Shown piece after piece: positions 50,346-63,490 of a stretch of 64,000 nt of DNA. A program made the position numbers and the translations under genes. The first letter of the stretch is position 1. The number at the start of each line of letters is the position of its first letter. The notes below the pieces were generated by a model, which was not told the DNA's origin, made no database searches, and was given only the letters and a program-made list of their open reading frames with translations. The DNA is from Moringa oleifera (Eukaryota > Streptophyta > Magnoliopsida > Brassicales > Moringaceae): assembly GCA_021397835.1 (NCBI GenBank), contig JAJFZO010000345.1:682001-746000 (forward strand). The letters run 5' to 3'.

Positions 50346-51855
50346 ACTCTCTTTTATTAAACCACTCAACCATGATGTGTTCATGACATTATTGACAGCT
50401 TCTAAAGTTATATTAATTAAATCCATAACAATAATCATGATGATTGTTGACCAATTATCCTGCCTAGTAAGATAATGGGACTATACTTATAAGGAGGATG
50501 GACGTCCATGAGCTAATCCTTAATCAATCCTAGTCATCTTGTCATCTGATTGTCCAATTTTACCTAGTGATTTATATCCATTTACCTCTATCATCAGTTG
50601 TTAATAATTGCCAAAGAGTAGTAAATACTATGTGCTCAATAGAGAAGTAAAGAATTACCTTTGGTTGTCGACATACAGTGTTTGTGATCAATTAGATTGT
50701 AGGGTTGACTTCCCCCACATATAGTTCTCCTAAGGATAACCATACCAAATATCATTGAGGCCAAATATTAATTATCGATCTAAGTCAGATTCAATACACA
50801 TATCATAGCCATTATATAACCCATTATCAAGGTAGCTCAACCAATCACCTGACTAACTTATTATTAGTGTGGTCAACTTACTACTAGTGTGGTGGGTTAC
50901 TACGCTTATGTGGTTTTACAACTACCTTCGCACCTTACCTTCATGGCTTAAATGTCATTATAACCCCATGCACTGCCAGATTTATGAATGAGAAACCATC
51001 CTACTAGATTGATCTAACACCCTCATGATAAAGTTAATAAATTATTAGGGTTTTTTTGTAAGTATTGATATAATTATCATATGGTCCTAATTTTGCATAA
51101 TTGATTTGTCTCTTTCCTTGTGTTTATTTAGACTAGAGTGTCATTGCATGACCATCCATAAGTAATGTTAATGAACAATATATATTTTAATAGGTGACTT
51201 CTAAGTAATTATTCATAATGAATTCTATTACCAAATCACTGCACTTAATTCTTGGTTGACTAAACTTAGTACGGTGAATGTTGTATATATAGAATTAAAG
51301 TTATATCTATTTTCGTAATAATTATGATAAACATTGCCACTTACACCAAATGCATAAAAAGGAATTACCTACTTTGGTAAGGTTTATTAGTAGTCATACA
51401 AAGTGTTGGATTATATTATTGGTGAACCCCCTATATAATATTTATGAGTTTAGAGAAAGACATGGTCTATGTATGGGTCACATCCTCCAAATTGTATAAG
51501 CCACTTATATAAGACCAATAATTCTTTCAAGTGGTATGGTGTATAACTAATGGCATAAATTATGCTACGAAACCATATAATTACGAGTGATGGAATAAAT
51601 GATTAGGTTAGTCATAATGTTCATGGATTTGATGGGAATCATATTCCTATTCTTTGTTAACTCTATAAAGGATTATACATGAGAAAAGCTTAAACGCCTC
51701 TATTATCATAATTGGGCACCCTTATTAATGATAGGATAATTATGTACTAGTCCAATTTTATGGATGATTTTGGTTAAGGTAATGATTGCGAGTGCCCAAT
51801 TTTATGAGACTTGGTTCACCTTGTCACTCTATAAATGACATTTTTTTAAAATTTT
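50346..51855. other. AT-rich DNA, probably decayed retroelement
   Basis: RNase H and reverse transcriptase of the integrase-bearing element would be expected here on the minus strand, but no motif is readable. A block at 50,905-50,990 is a diverged repeat of 42,760-42,850. Confidence 0.4.
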
Positions 51856-51880
51856 GATTCATAAAAGCGTCGCCATTAAT
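51855..51880 (-). promoter_or_regulatory. putative primer-binding site, tRNA-Arg type
   Basis: The minus strand reads TGGCGACGCTTTTATGAA. TGGCGAC matches the tRNA-Arg-type primer site used by Ogre-like elements; the following bases are degenerate. It follows the low-coordinate end of the LTR-like block, as expected for a minus-strand 5' LTR. Confidence 0.45.
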
Positions 51881-53272
51881 CTTTTTCATGGTGTGATTGG
51901 AAACCAATTTCATTTGAAAACTTCTTTTTCTTTTAAAGAAGAAGGCTAGTGGACTCCATTTGAAAATAGGCAGTCATCTATTTTTAGAAGATCTAAGATC
52001 GAGAGTCGATTACTTGTGGGGAAGGACTATTACCCTCACAAGCACCTAAAAATCGGTATAATTTAAACAGAATGATCTCATATCTTCAATTTATAATAAT
52101 TTGAAGTTGATCCCAATATATTATTAATAAATATATGAATGACGTTAGATTTCAAAATGACTTTATTATGCGATTTTCTACAAGGATTTAAATTTGATTG
52201 GCATTAGATTTTCCAGTCTAAAAAAGTATGTTTTTATTTGGAAATTAGTATATGAACTTCATCAAATTCCTATCTCTAAAATAATTTTAGAAAATTATGA
52301 GATGCATAATAGAATCTACAACTTCAATATATAATTAACAATGGGCAATCATCTTTTCATTCACTTTCGCAAATTTAATAATTACAAGGATGTAATATCT
52401 TAATACAGTTCACACCTCTCTGTCAAAGAAGCAAACAATATCAAGAGAATTTCCTAGAGAGAGATTGTAAGCTTCATAATGCTAGCCTTCGATATCTAGT
52501 TGCAGAGATTGTAGATGTTTGGGTATGTAGGTGTGTAGGTATCTTCGGTCGATTATCTATTAGATGTTTGACTACTCTTAAAGGATCTCTTGTTTTTTAT
52601 CGATGCTTTTCTACCAAGATTGAAAGGTTTATTTATAAAAAGAAAATGGGATAAGGTCCATCACAGATTCGAAAATCTATTATAGAGAAAGATGATTTGT
52701 AGTGCAATCAACCTAATTTTTAAATTAAAAAATCTATCATTAGATAGTATGCACCCTCTGCAAATGAGATTGTGACCAGTCCAATCTTGAAATTCAAAGT
52801 TCTATTGCGAGAGGAAGGAGATCATGATGCCAGAATATTCTCTATTTGAATTCCATAAAGAGTCTTCCACGAGCATTCTTGAGCCTTTACGATTCTTCCT
52901 CTCTAAGCTACTGTGCATCTGAATCCTGATGAGTGATTAAGTGCATCATGTGGGGGTACACCATATCATGATGCATTGCATCAAGGTAAACCACATTGAA
53001 GTAAACTACGTCACAGTGAAATGTGCTCATTGAGTGATACCCGACGTGACATCGAGGTAGAGTATGTTCAAGCTATTCCTTACCTTCCATCAGGGTAAAA
53101 TATGCATGACCTGTTGCTTAACGGCATAATCTTAATGTTAAATCTAACACATAAGTTTGATCTTGAGCTCTACATAATCCCAATGTAAAGCATAAACCAA
53201 ACCTCGAAGTTGACTTTTCATTTAACCATTTTTGAACTTCTTCTAATTCAAAGTTAAAATTAGGAGTCTATA
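51881..53272 (-). mobile_element. Ogre/Tat-like LTR (possible 5' LTR)
   Basis: The minus-strand start at 53,272 reads TATAGACTCCTAATTTTAAC, comparable to TGTAGACACC-type LTR starts. The other end carries GATCGAGAGTCGATTACTTG and TGGGGAAGGACTATTACCC (plus strand, about 51,994-52,040), the same phrase type as in the repeats at 2.3 and 34.4 kb. The primer-site-like sequence comes right after. TATA-like TTTATAAA occurs at about 52,630. No internal coding region of this type was found next to it, so it could be a solo or truncated LTR. Confidence 0.5.
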
Positions 53273-54583
53273 TACCCAATAATTTGACTTTGTGCGTTCC
53301 CATCTCTAATGTGATGCCATTATGTACGTGTGGGTTAGTGTAGAAGATTGGTATCAAAAAGTAAATACATGGATAAAGGTTGTCACCCTATCCAACCTTT
53401 GAATTCCTCAAGCATGAGGCTAAGAATTAAATGGCACACATTTTTTATTAAACCCAATTAATTATTAAGCTCGACAGATCATTAAAAATTATACACATCA
53501 GCTGTGACGTAAAAAAGTGCTTATGGAAGAAAGTTGCGATTCAAATTTTGAAGATATGCATCAATTCAGATAGTAATTTGTGTCACCATCAAGTAATACG
53601 GTAATCAAATATTTTGTCCCATACATCAATCCCAGTCAAAACCCCATCAGTGATCGTATGCTTACTACTTTCCGTTATCTTTATTGATAGTCTTGAATTA
53701 GACTACAATGGAACATACTACTATATATGCTAAAATATTACTATAATGACAAAACATAAAGATAATGGGCAAAAGGATAAGACATGGGGGTTATCGATAG
53801 TTAGGAATTTATGCATTGAAGACTATTAGGGATAACCTTAAAGTTAATTTCTCATGCATCCATGTCTAATTAGGGTAGTTTAGTTATTTGGTAAGGTTTA
53901 TCCTATGTCCCACCAAAAGACTCTTTATCTGGTTATGATTAAATTAATCATAATCAAGGAACATTATGTTTGTTCATATGTATAATATCAACTTCATTGT
54001 TTCCTTTTTATTTTTTACCATACAAAATGGTAAATCCTTTGAGTCATAGTCAATTATCCTAACTCAATAAAGATATCTTAGGCAAATAAATGGATCAATA
54101 TATCAAAACAATTACGAGATATCCTTCCTTTTTTATTCTTAAGGTAACTTATTAACACTAAGTTGGTTTACAACCCATCCATTCAAGTTATCTATCTAGT
54201 TTGGACTGTGTGCTTAATCACTTTCCCATGATTAGATTTGATTATGACTCTGAAGCATTATATAATCCATTACTTGTGAAGTCCACCAAAGCAAGTAGTA
54301 TTACCCAAAATATAGTCTTCAAGGAGATCTTCAATCATGATTAACTTACTTACTTTATGATATAGGTCATAATAAGTCAATTTGATGGAATAACCAAGGA
54401 GTAGTAAGGAGGATTGATATTATTGCATAGTAGTATGTTGTTTATGTTTGAAACCATTATAATTGGAAATGATAATCACCATTAATTATTTGATGTTAGA
54501 CATGATTTGGGGAGCTAGGAAGAATGAGTGTCATTGTCCCTTAAAGTTGACAATAAGAAACATGCTAAATCTTGTCATAATCA
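53273..54583. other. AT-rich DNA without a recognised gene
   Basis: No domain or repeat structure was recognised between the LTR-like block and the next CACTA element. Confidence 0.4.
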
Positions 54584-54586
54584 TAT

Positions 54587-56706
54587 ACTACTACAAATAA
54601 GAAATTTAATGATTTTTAAAAAATGATTTTTAATGACAGTGCTAAAACTTTCATCTTTGTTCATGTCATTAAAGAAGATTGACCTTTAATGAAAATTATT
54701 AGAAACTGTCATTAAAAACCACCCCCTTCTTTAATGACAGTTGTTTTAAAAAGGGGAGTTTTAATGATAGTTATCAAAGAACTGCCATTAAATGCCCCTT
54801 TTTAATAACAATTTCTTTAAAACTATCATTAAAGGCCCCTTATTTAACGATAGTTTAAAAAAAATTGTCATTAAACATCGGTATTTAATGATAGTTCTAA
54901 TAGAACTGTCATTAAAAAGGGTACCTTTAATGTAAGTTTTCAATGAACTGTTATTAAAGGTGCTCCCTTTTAATGACAATTCTAATAAACTTGCCATTAA
55001 AAAGTACCTTTTTAATAATTTTAGAATAAATACAAAATTCTTACATACAAATTATCCAAAACTTGCATATATAAAATTCTTCCCATCAACTACATCTCTT
55101 TCACACATTAACCACATAACTTCATCTTGTATACATCAACATAATTCTTCACTATATCCACACAAAATTTTCTCCATCAAAATTACATTGCAATATATAA
55201 ATATTACATACTTCAATTAAACTTGGTCAACACACGTACGTACACAGTTATCAAATACACCAATCCTTATTCTTTGTATGCACTTCAACGAAACAACTAT
55301 ACTATATTTTTTCCTTCAACATAATTACGCTAACACTTCAACACTTCAATACCAACTCTTCAATGAAACAACCCTTTTCTTTCTATACACTTCAATACCA
55401 TTCTTACTCAAGCCATCATTACTTCTTCCATATTTGAAAACACTTCAACATAATCCAATCCAAAAAGAAACAAAAGATGAAGAATGAAAAAAAACTTGAT
55501 GTCATAACTGAATTCTGTGTGTGTAATATATGAGTTTAAATACACGTTATCATATACAATCCTAAAAGTTCAACTACATAAATACAATGATGTTCATGTC
55601 TATAAAATTTTTCAAGGTTCAACTTTTTAATCTGGCACTCCAGAGAATCTATCCAACCCCTTTATAACTTCATCAATATCTGATTGGGTGTAAGTAACTT
55701 TGTCCACTAACTATATTTATTAAAAAAAAAGTTAATTCAATTAAAACTTCTAGTAAGCACATCAATTACCAACATAATTACATAAACAAATGCTTAAAAA
55801 CTAACCATTTTTGCATATGAGATATTTTTGTCATGTCTATCAATGATGTCCCTTATTTATAATTAATTAGTTAATTAATACATAGTCAATTAATTAACAT
55901 CTAATTAATCACTAGCAAATTAATCAAAATTTAAATAACGTTTAATTATTTGCTTACAAACATCTAATTATTAATTAAAATTTCAATAAATGATTTATAA
56001 TTAATTAATTAATTAATACATAGTCAATTAATTAGATTTAATTAAATCTAATTAATTACTTTACAAGCATCTAACTAGCTAGTAAATGAATTAAAATTTA
56101 AATAATAGTAAATTATTTACTTTACACTAATAAAAACTCATCAAATGCACCTAATGAAGAAAATCTCAAAATAATATACATTCTCAATTCATTCTTTAAA
56201 TCAAAACAAAATTGAATAAAAATTGTGAAAAAAACTTCCACAAAAAAACTTGGAATACAGCAAAATACTTACATATCTGAATGCCAAGGATAAAGAGAAA
56301 ATGAACGAATGGAAGGGGAGGGTACAGTTGCTCTTTATGGAGATTTAAACAAATGTGAGAGAAGGGAGTAAGGTTTCTTCGAAGAGGATGGGGAGAGATT
56401 TGTGCACGCAACTGCTTTAGGAGAAGAAACAGCTAGTGTTCCTTTTTAAAGAGGCACTTTAACGTCAATTCCGTGGGAACTGACATTACAGGCTGATAGA
56501 CTAAACCCTTTTAATGTCAGTTGTTTTAAAACTGACATTCAACATGGACATTAGATATCAATTTTAGAAAAACTGACATTAAAAGTATCCTTTAATGTTT
56601 GTTGTTTAAAAATTGACATTAAAAATTGCTAGTGATATTTTTGATGATAGTTCTTTCAAGAATTGTCATTAAATCACTGTAAATTATTACAATTCTTGTA
56701 GTAATG
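54587..56706 (-). mobile_element. non-autonomous CACTA element, ~2.12 kb
   Basis: The left end reads ACTACTACAAATAAGAA, missing the first C. The right end, reverse-complemented, is CATTACTACAAGAATTG. The triplet TAT lies on both sides (54,584-54,586 and 56,707-56,709), if one terminal base was lost. Subterminal TTTAATGACAG-type repeats fill 54,600-55,010 and 56,455-56,680. The interior is collinear with the element at 45,009-47,712 (for example 55,020-55,850 and 55,860-56,440), so both are deletion derivatives of the 11-kb type, in the opposite orientation to it. The open frames at 54,788-55,487 and 56,196-56,411 are repeat-derived. Confidence 0.8.
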
Positions 56707-56709
56707 TAT

Positions 56710-59700
56710 ATAAGAGTGTAACATGTTGGATAAATAGGCCTTGATTACAAGATAAAATAATTAATGGTCCTCATAAGTTATCTTTATTCTAGGGTGAACA
56801 TCAAAGTATCCAAGTAGATATGTGACTTCTTGATTGTTACCTTGATATGTCATTATTATCAAGAGTAGTGTTGGTAAAATTAAACATGCAAGAAGAAGCA
56901 TCCACCATGTAAACCTATTGGTTTTATCATAAGTGAAAACTGTTTTATATGACTAATAAGGCTAGAGCTATCATAATACCCACTCTATATATGGGAACAA
57001 TGATCACCATTGGATAACTTATCAAATTGAATATGGTAATTAATTTCATAATATCACCGCATATAACTAGGTGATAATTGTAGAATTGATAGATGTCATT
57101 ATCATTATCCTATTTGGGTTCATTGCATGACTTGTGAATAATCGAGTTGCTAATAAAGACAATTGGTCAATGGCAATGAACATCCCTATATCAATTCTAA
57201 ACAAAATCAATTCACGCTTATGTAGTGAATTGATTATGTTACCAATAACACCCCTAGATCATCCATAATCAATTAATTGGTTATGTGATATATGGTATTG
57301 AATAATATCCCAAGAAAAAGGTATGATCATTAATAGGGAACACTATGATAGTAATGGTAACCCTAACCCATTTGTGAGTTTCTTGGACTAATAATGCAGA
57401 TATTCATTGATAATGGACATGTTGGTTACAATTATAACTAATTGCAAGCTCCAATCCCAATCCTTGTAGTAATCTTGTCCATCGATAATTAGAGATACCA
57501 TGTGGTAATACTCCATAATCATTAATTGGACTAATATATGCCATTAGTACAAGGTAATGATGGGAAAATTATCCCAATTAGTATCATCCATAGTCGAATA
57601 AATATCCAAACATGTCAAGTGATGATTAACTCTCAATGGCACTAACGGTTGCTCACCCCTTGCAAGTTTCTTATCCCCCTAAACCCTATAATAGGTTTAG
57701 AATTATTTAGACAAATTTGGATTAACTTACCTTATAATAGGGTTTAAGGTTGAGAGTAATTATATAATTAATAATTATTTTAAATCTATTCTTTGTAAGA
57801 TTTTTTTTCCTTATTTGTTATTAGCATCCCACTAAGATGAAGCATCACCACTGCATTTGTTTGTAAAAAGGAAGCTATGCTAAACATTTAGACCTGCCCA
57901 CTAATAATGTCAACTACCATTAATTATCAAATAATGTTAAGGAATGATTAATGATACTTGTCCTTTACTCCTTGCTTAACACATAATTCGCTATGTGACA
58001 TGTAATCATTAATAATTTATAGCATATTACTATCACTGGGGTCTTTAACTCAAATAAGATTATCACTTATGGTAACATTGTAAGAAGTTGTGAATATTAT
58101 GTCCTTAGAAGACAAAGATGGTTATTCTAAATTATCACCAGGACCAATTATTATTTGGATTTTGGTATTTTTATGAAATTAATATGGTAATTTCATTCTA
58201 TTTGTACTTAGGCCTCATTAAAAATCATAATTAATAATGTTACGATATTATTATATTCAATCACAATCTTGGATTAGCCAAATATGAGTCTTCTAACCAA
58301 CTGGCAAATAGGTATGCAGTCATTATAAGAATCAACAATTAATATATCTTACCAAAACAATAATTATTACACTACCTTCATTATTTTAAGTTACAGATTT
58401 ATGTACTTTGAAAAATATCCACCTCACATCCATTTTCTAATTATCTTATTTCCATAATTGTTGATAAGTTATTTAATGCCCTTGATAATCCTTGATATTG
58501 GATCATAATAGATCTCTTGAGTTATATATTACTCATATTTACGAGATTCGCCAAGATAAAGTGATACAAATTGAGAAATTACTAATCCTTCTCTATGGAT
58601 ACCTATGAAATAATCCATATCAATCCTTCTCAGATTGAGTGAACTGTCAGTGATATGGCTACAAAGAAGTAGAGGGTTATTTCTTATCAGTCCAATAATA
58701 GGATGCTTAATTAGACTTTTTGCTTGGCAATTAATTAGCAAGGTCCATACTAATGGAGACATACCTTTGAGTTATGTATATCTAATTAACATAGTTGATA
58801 ATTATCATGTTGGGACTTCATTAGGTATTAAAGGTTAGTGAGGATCTGTTATTCAAAAATTCACAGGAGGTTATCGATCATCAAGTAGTACATAATTCAT
58901 ATATATCCTGATAGGATGTATTAATCCATGTTCAAATTGACCCAAGATGAGTAAGTTGTACCATTTAGCCTAATATAAGCAATAACCTTCTACTTCTCTC
59001 AAGATATCTATCTTGGTTAGGGAGGAGCACATGATTAATTATTATGAGCTGAGGGTTCTCGTAAACTCTACTGTGATCATACTAATTTAGTATGAGGCCA
59101 TCATAAGCCTAGATGCCAGAGGGAGCACTCACAACTATGGATGGACTATACCCAATAAGTATGGACTATCATTCTTTGTGGATATGAATCCAAGGTAATG
59201 TTGGCCTCTTTTATCCTTTTTATCTTTATGCAACACTCTAATTTTAGTTGTGTGCTCATCTTTGTCTTGATCATTGCCCTCAGACCTCAATATGGTTGTG
59301 TTATAGTATAATATATCCAAATATGGTTAGGAATTATGTAATAATCTCTGAGGATATTAAGGCGAGTTAATTAATAAACGATATTAACCACACTATAATG
59401 GCGTTGGGTAGTACCCTTACTGCATAGTTTAAAGAGGACATTATCTTTAGCATAATATTGGTTATATTTGGTTAAGGGTAAGATATTTATTATTTTCAAA
59501 TAATAATAAAGCCTTTTCATATGTCTATACGCTGGTAAGATTTTTATTATTATAATATATACTCAGTATGTCAAGATATGGATAATTCAACATAATGAGT
59601 ATGCCATGTATCATTGAAGCCAATTAGTGGATTAATATATAAAAATATTGGTAAAAAAATTGATAGTGTGAGTATCCTAATCATGTACTTAGGTTTCTTT

Positions 59701-62066
59701 TTAGGCCTTTAATTTACAACTGTATGCCAATAAGTCTTGCTAGTAGTAAAATTTTGGGGAAGTTAGACCCTATTTGGATAAACTCAAAGAGGTCTGGATA
59801 AAATCAAGAAAGGCATCTAGAAGACATACAATCCTACTAGGAAAGGAAGTTACATTTGTTAATTCATTAGGGGAGTGAATTTGTAATTTTTAGAACAATG
59901 ATAATATGGTAATTGTAATTCCAATATGTTCATCTATGATCAATCTTATGTAGATATAGTATATCTAACATAATTCAATAAATTAGTGTATAAATATAAA
60001 CCATTGATCAAGCAATGGACAATGATAAACCTCAGTATGGATCAACAATCATCTAGTAGAGTAAATGAGACAATTTATTACGAGAACTTTTTCTTAATCT
60101 TTATTAATGATAAAGGAAATCTATTACAAAAGGTCTCACTAAAACTACCATAATGCCTTGAACTACCCACTTACTTGCTCCTCAATATGTTTGAAATGAA
60201 CCCAAGCCCTTTTTTGTATACTATTCGAGAAGTGTCTTACTCAAATACTCTTTTTGGTATCCCACTGAGAAGGAAATCATAAAAGGGGTCTTGTAAATGG
60301 TTGATTCCTTTTCATAATCCTAGATGACAATAAATAGTGCTCATTTCCTCATAAACACCAATCATATATTAGGTTGTGATAACTAAGCTTATGTTCTACT
60401 TTTACTACTAGACTTAATAAGGTGCTTAATTATGGTCTACCAAATATTTGAAGCGAGATAGCAGATATGATATTTATAGGGTATCCATTATATTTTTTAG
60501 GACATGGTAACATAATTATGACTAACCTTAGATATAGTTAAACCCTCAATGATGGTTGGGTTGATGAACTACTTCGTATCCTATCCTTGCCCTTATATGT
60601 CGCTTCATCTGAATCAAGCTTAAGAGAGACTAGATCTGTAACTCCTGATAGTGCCATCATCCTCACTTTTCAGCCACGTTTGATACATGAACATTGAGCT
60701 TTGTCATATATTGGCATATACCTATAAACATTAATAACAAATATTATAAGACAAACACATTAATGATACTCATATCCATTGGCAAATATTATAGGTAGGA
60801 ATGAAGTACATACTAATGATTATGGTTATAAGATCAAATAATTTATCATTAATGGTAATTGAACCTCTCTATGTTTGAATAATTAATAGATACGTGTCCC
60901 GTGAAATTCTTCTACCTGTGTATTTATAAGATCCACCTGCAAACATTAATAACAACTATAAGGCAAAGGAAAAAGTGTAGGGCGATGGCACTGTCAAGTT
61001 TACAAATCAAGCTATTATAAAGCTTGATTTAAAGGAAGAAGCAAGGGAGGTCTTGTCGCTTAAACACCAGAAGAAGCACTCATATAAAGGTCAAAGAATA
61101 CAACGGTAAGCCGAGAAGTCCTAGTAGGGCATGCAGCAACACATCCTTACAAAGAAAGTAAGGATGGTGCCAAGGAGGCACTAGTGTTGCAACATTATCA
61201 CCCTATTAAACTCATCCTTTTTATTGCTAATGTTACATGCTAGGAGTCACATAACTATAATCTAAAAAATATTATATAATTAACTTATGCAAGGCGATGA
61301 TCAATGGTATTTATGTTACTAGTGATATGTTCATTTAATTGCCTTGTAAAAATAGGGTATACGTTAAACCAAATTCCCCTAATATCACCATGACATTCTT
61401 TGATAAATAAAAAAGAGTTCTAATGATTGGATCTCTTTGTATGGGCATATCCAAGGGGATCATACTTTGATAAGATTTTCAAATAATAACTTTAATATCG
61501 GATTAGTAATGATTATGAATTTGGATAAACAAGTATAAATTAACTACTTGGTCATAGAGTCCTATTAGAAATGGGTTACTAGCCAAAGGAAAAGGGTGAC
61601 AGAGGAAAAAGAATTCCTTGTTAATCATCATTAAGCCTTACTAGTCAACTCATAATTTGGATAGCTAATAACATTTGTTTATCACTGATAAGGCCTAGTA
61701 AATAAATAGATAAAATCAATTAATAAGCGTAATTTAAAATTATATCATAAAAAGTAATATGCATATATAACTAACACTATCAGATAGCCCCAATTTCGCT
61801 TTTTGCCTTAATCTAAACAATTATATGCATCCAAGTCATGACCTAGTGACGAGACATACCGTAGGGTTGATAAGTGTTCAGCCTCCTCAAACACAAATCT
61901 AGTTAACTTCCTACCTATTATCCCTCAGCAACCCAATCCAAGGCATAACCTTAATAATTAACTTACTCAAGATGAGTTATTATGCTAATAGGTAGAGTTG
62001 AATATATAATGACACCTAGGAAATAGCATGTATTCCATGAGTGGGCCCATTTTGACAATAAATTAG
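56710..62066. other. AT-rich, CpG-poor DNA without a recognised gene
   Basis: Frames at 58,529-58,762 (minus), 58,635-58,838 (plus) and 59,135-59,320 (minus) have no motif I can place. A less AT-rich stretch at about 60,960-61,200 ('aggcaaaggaaaaagtgtagg', 'gtaagccgagaagtcc') is also unplaced. By texture and neighbours it is decayed LTR-retrotransposon DNA. Confidence 0.4.
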
Positions 62067-62205
62067 ATTCATTATAACAAAATAGGCTTTCAATGATGCT
62101 TCATAGATGGTAGTTCTACAAAAAAAAAATCATCATTAATAGTGAAAAATTAAAATTGAAAGCATTTTATAATGGTTATATAAAAACCTAATGAGAAATT
62201 TGATG

Positions 62206-62445
62206 ATTTCTCTTCGATTTCTATTGAATTGACAAGAAAACATGAGAAATTGCTAATATTTATCATCAGTTATGCTTAACCAATGAGAAAGCACCAATTC
62301 AAAAATAATTTCTCATTGGTTACTGTATGATTGACGAGAAATCTCAATTTTACATTTATCCTTTCTAATCGATCCCTACTTGACCAAAGAGAAAGGATAT
62401 AAATTTTGCAAGTCTTTCTCATTAGTCTTAAGGTAAGTGACAAGA
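62206..62445. repeat. ~100-bp periodic palindromic subterminal motifs
   Basis: Three copies start at about 62,206, 62,307 and 62,404. Each has TTTCTC at one side and GA(C)NAGAAA about 20 bases later (for example TTTCTCATTGGT..TGACGAGAAA). Single halves such as ACCAATGAGAAA lie between them. Confidence 0.65.
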
Positions 62446-62814
62446 AAGACTAAACTCAACTGAACCTTTTGTTGTTGGTGAATTTGTAACCAACGAAAAA
62501 AGGTTGTCTTAATCATTGATTTTTCGAAGAACCAATGATGCAATTTAGTATTTAAAGCTTTTGTCGATCATGTAGGGCATCATCAAAGCTAATCAAACCA
62601 ATTTTTTACCGTTTTTGTGTTTCTCTTCCTTTTCAGTATGGTCAACTGTAAACCTAGATCCCACTGGCATCCTCTATCTCCTTTCCTTCACATTGGTCAT
62701 CCATTGATGTTGTTTGTGGTTGCTTTGTTGCTGCAATGCCCATTTCGCCTAGATCGAGTAGCCCGTTCCTTGTAAGCCTCCTTGTCGGCCACTGGTCACC
62801 ATTAAAACTTTTAT

Positions 62815-62992
62815 TCACAGTTCACAGTTCATTAAAACTTTTATTCATAGTTTTTAAATTGTGAATAAAAAGCACATTACTTCACAGTTCATTAAAGGTT
62901 TCATTCACAATTCTAGAATTGTGAATAAAACGAACATTAGTTCACAGTTATTTTTTGATTTTGTTCACAGTCGTATAATTGGGAACTATTGT
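62815..62992. repeat. 60-bp tandem repeat, three copies
   Basis: Copies start at about 62,821, 62,881 and 62,941, each with TTCACAGTTCATTAAA-like start, a central TTATTCATAGTTTTTAAATTG (or diverged) dyad, and an 'acatta' end. Each unit contains an inverted pair, 'ttcacaattctagaattgtgaa'-like. Confidence 0.8.
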
Positions 62993-63266
62993 TTAATTAA
63001 AAAAATTTTTAATTAAAAAAATTTAAATTATTTTATGAACATTTATCCATAATTTTGTTTAAAATGTGGATAAAGTATAATTAATTTTTATTTATTTATT
63101 TCAAAAAATTAAAAAATATCAAATATCAAATTTTGAATTAATAAATATTTAAAATTTTGAATGATTATCTAATTTTTTATTTTTAACATCCAATGATGCC
63201 TAAAATATTAAGCAAATTAAATTATTAGTTATTCAACTAATGCAAATAAAAAAATTAAGTTCATGC

Positions 63267-63490
63267 TTATGTGATGTTATATGGGAAAATCACTACTCCT
63301 TTGTCACATGGTTGAGCTAATCTAGTTACAATATGATGAGCTTGATCTTTTATCTTTATACTGTTCACAACTAATACCATCGACAGATCAGTAAATAAAA
63401 TATTCTGATTGAAGCCAAGTGCAACCAAATCTTTATGAAGTTTACTGAAAATATAAAAAACACATATAAATATGAATATGAAATCCAAAA
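63267..63490 (-). pseudogene. Ulp1-like protease exon of the second CACTA family
   Basis: The minus frame reads LHKDLVALGFNQNILFTDLS, then KIKDQAHHIVTRLAQPCDKG and VVIFPYNIT. It matches the exon of the 17-28 kb element (LVALGLGKYFVFADLSTL, then IKTQARHLANRMINPCDG and VVIFPYNLR) residue for residue in its conserved parts. This exon precedes the catalytic His exon in that element. Here the sequence beyond VVIFPYN on the minus strand does not continue into a readable His/Asp/Cys exon before the 60-bp repeats. It is a single open exon of about 60 useful codons, and the rest is lost or beyond recognition. Confidence 0.8.

Noticed and set aside
54788..55487. Several open frames on both strands in the third CACTA element
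   Set aside because: They lie in subterminal repeats and in sequence shared with the other non-coding derivatives.
62206..62992. Repeat-spacer pattern that could suggest a CRISPR array
   Set aside because: The repeats are few, diverged and palindromic within a transposon end, in plant-like DNA; there are no uniform spacers or cas genes.
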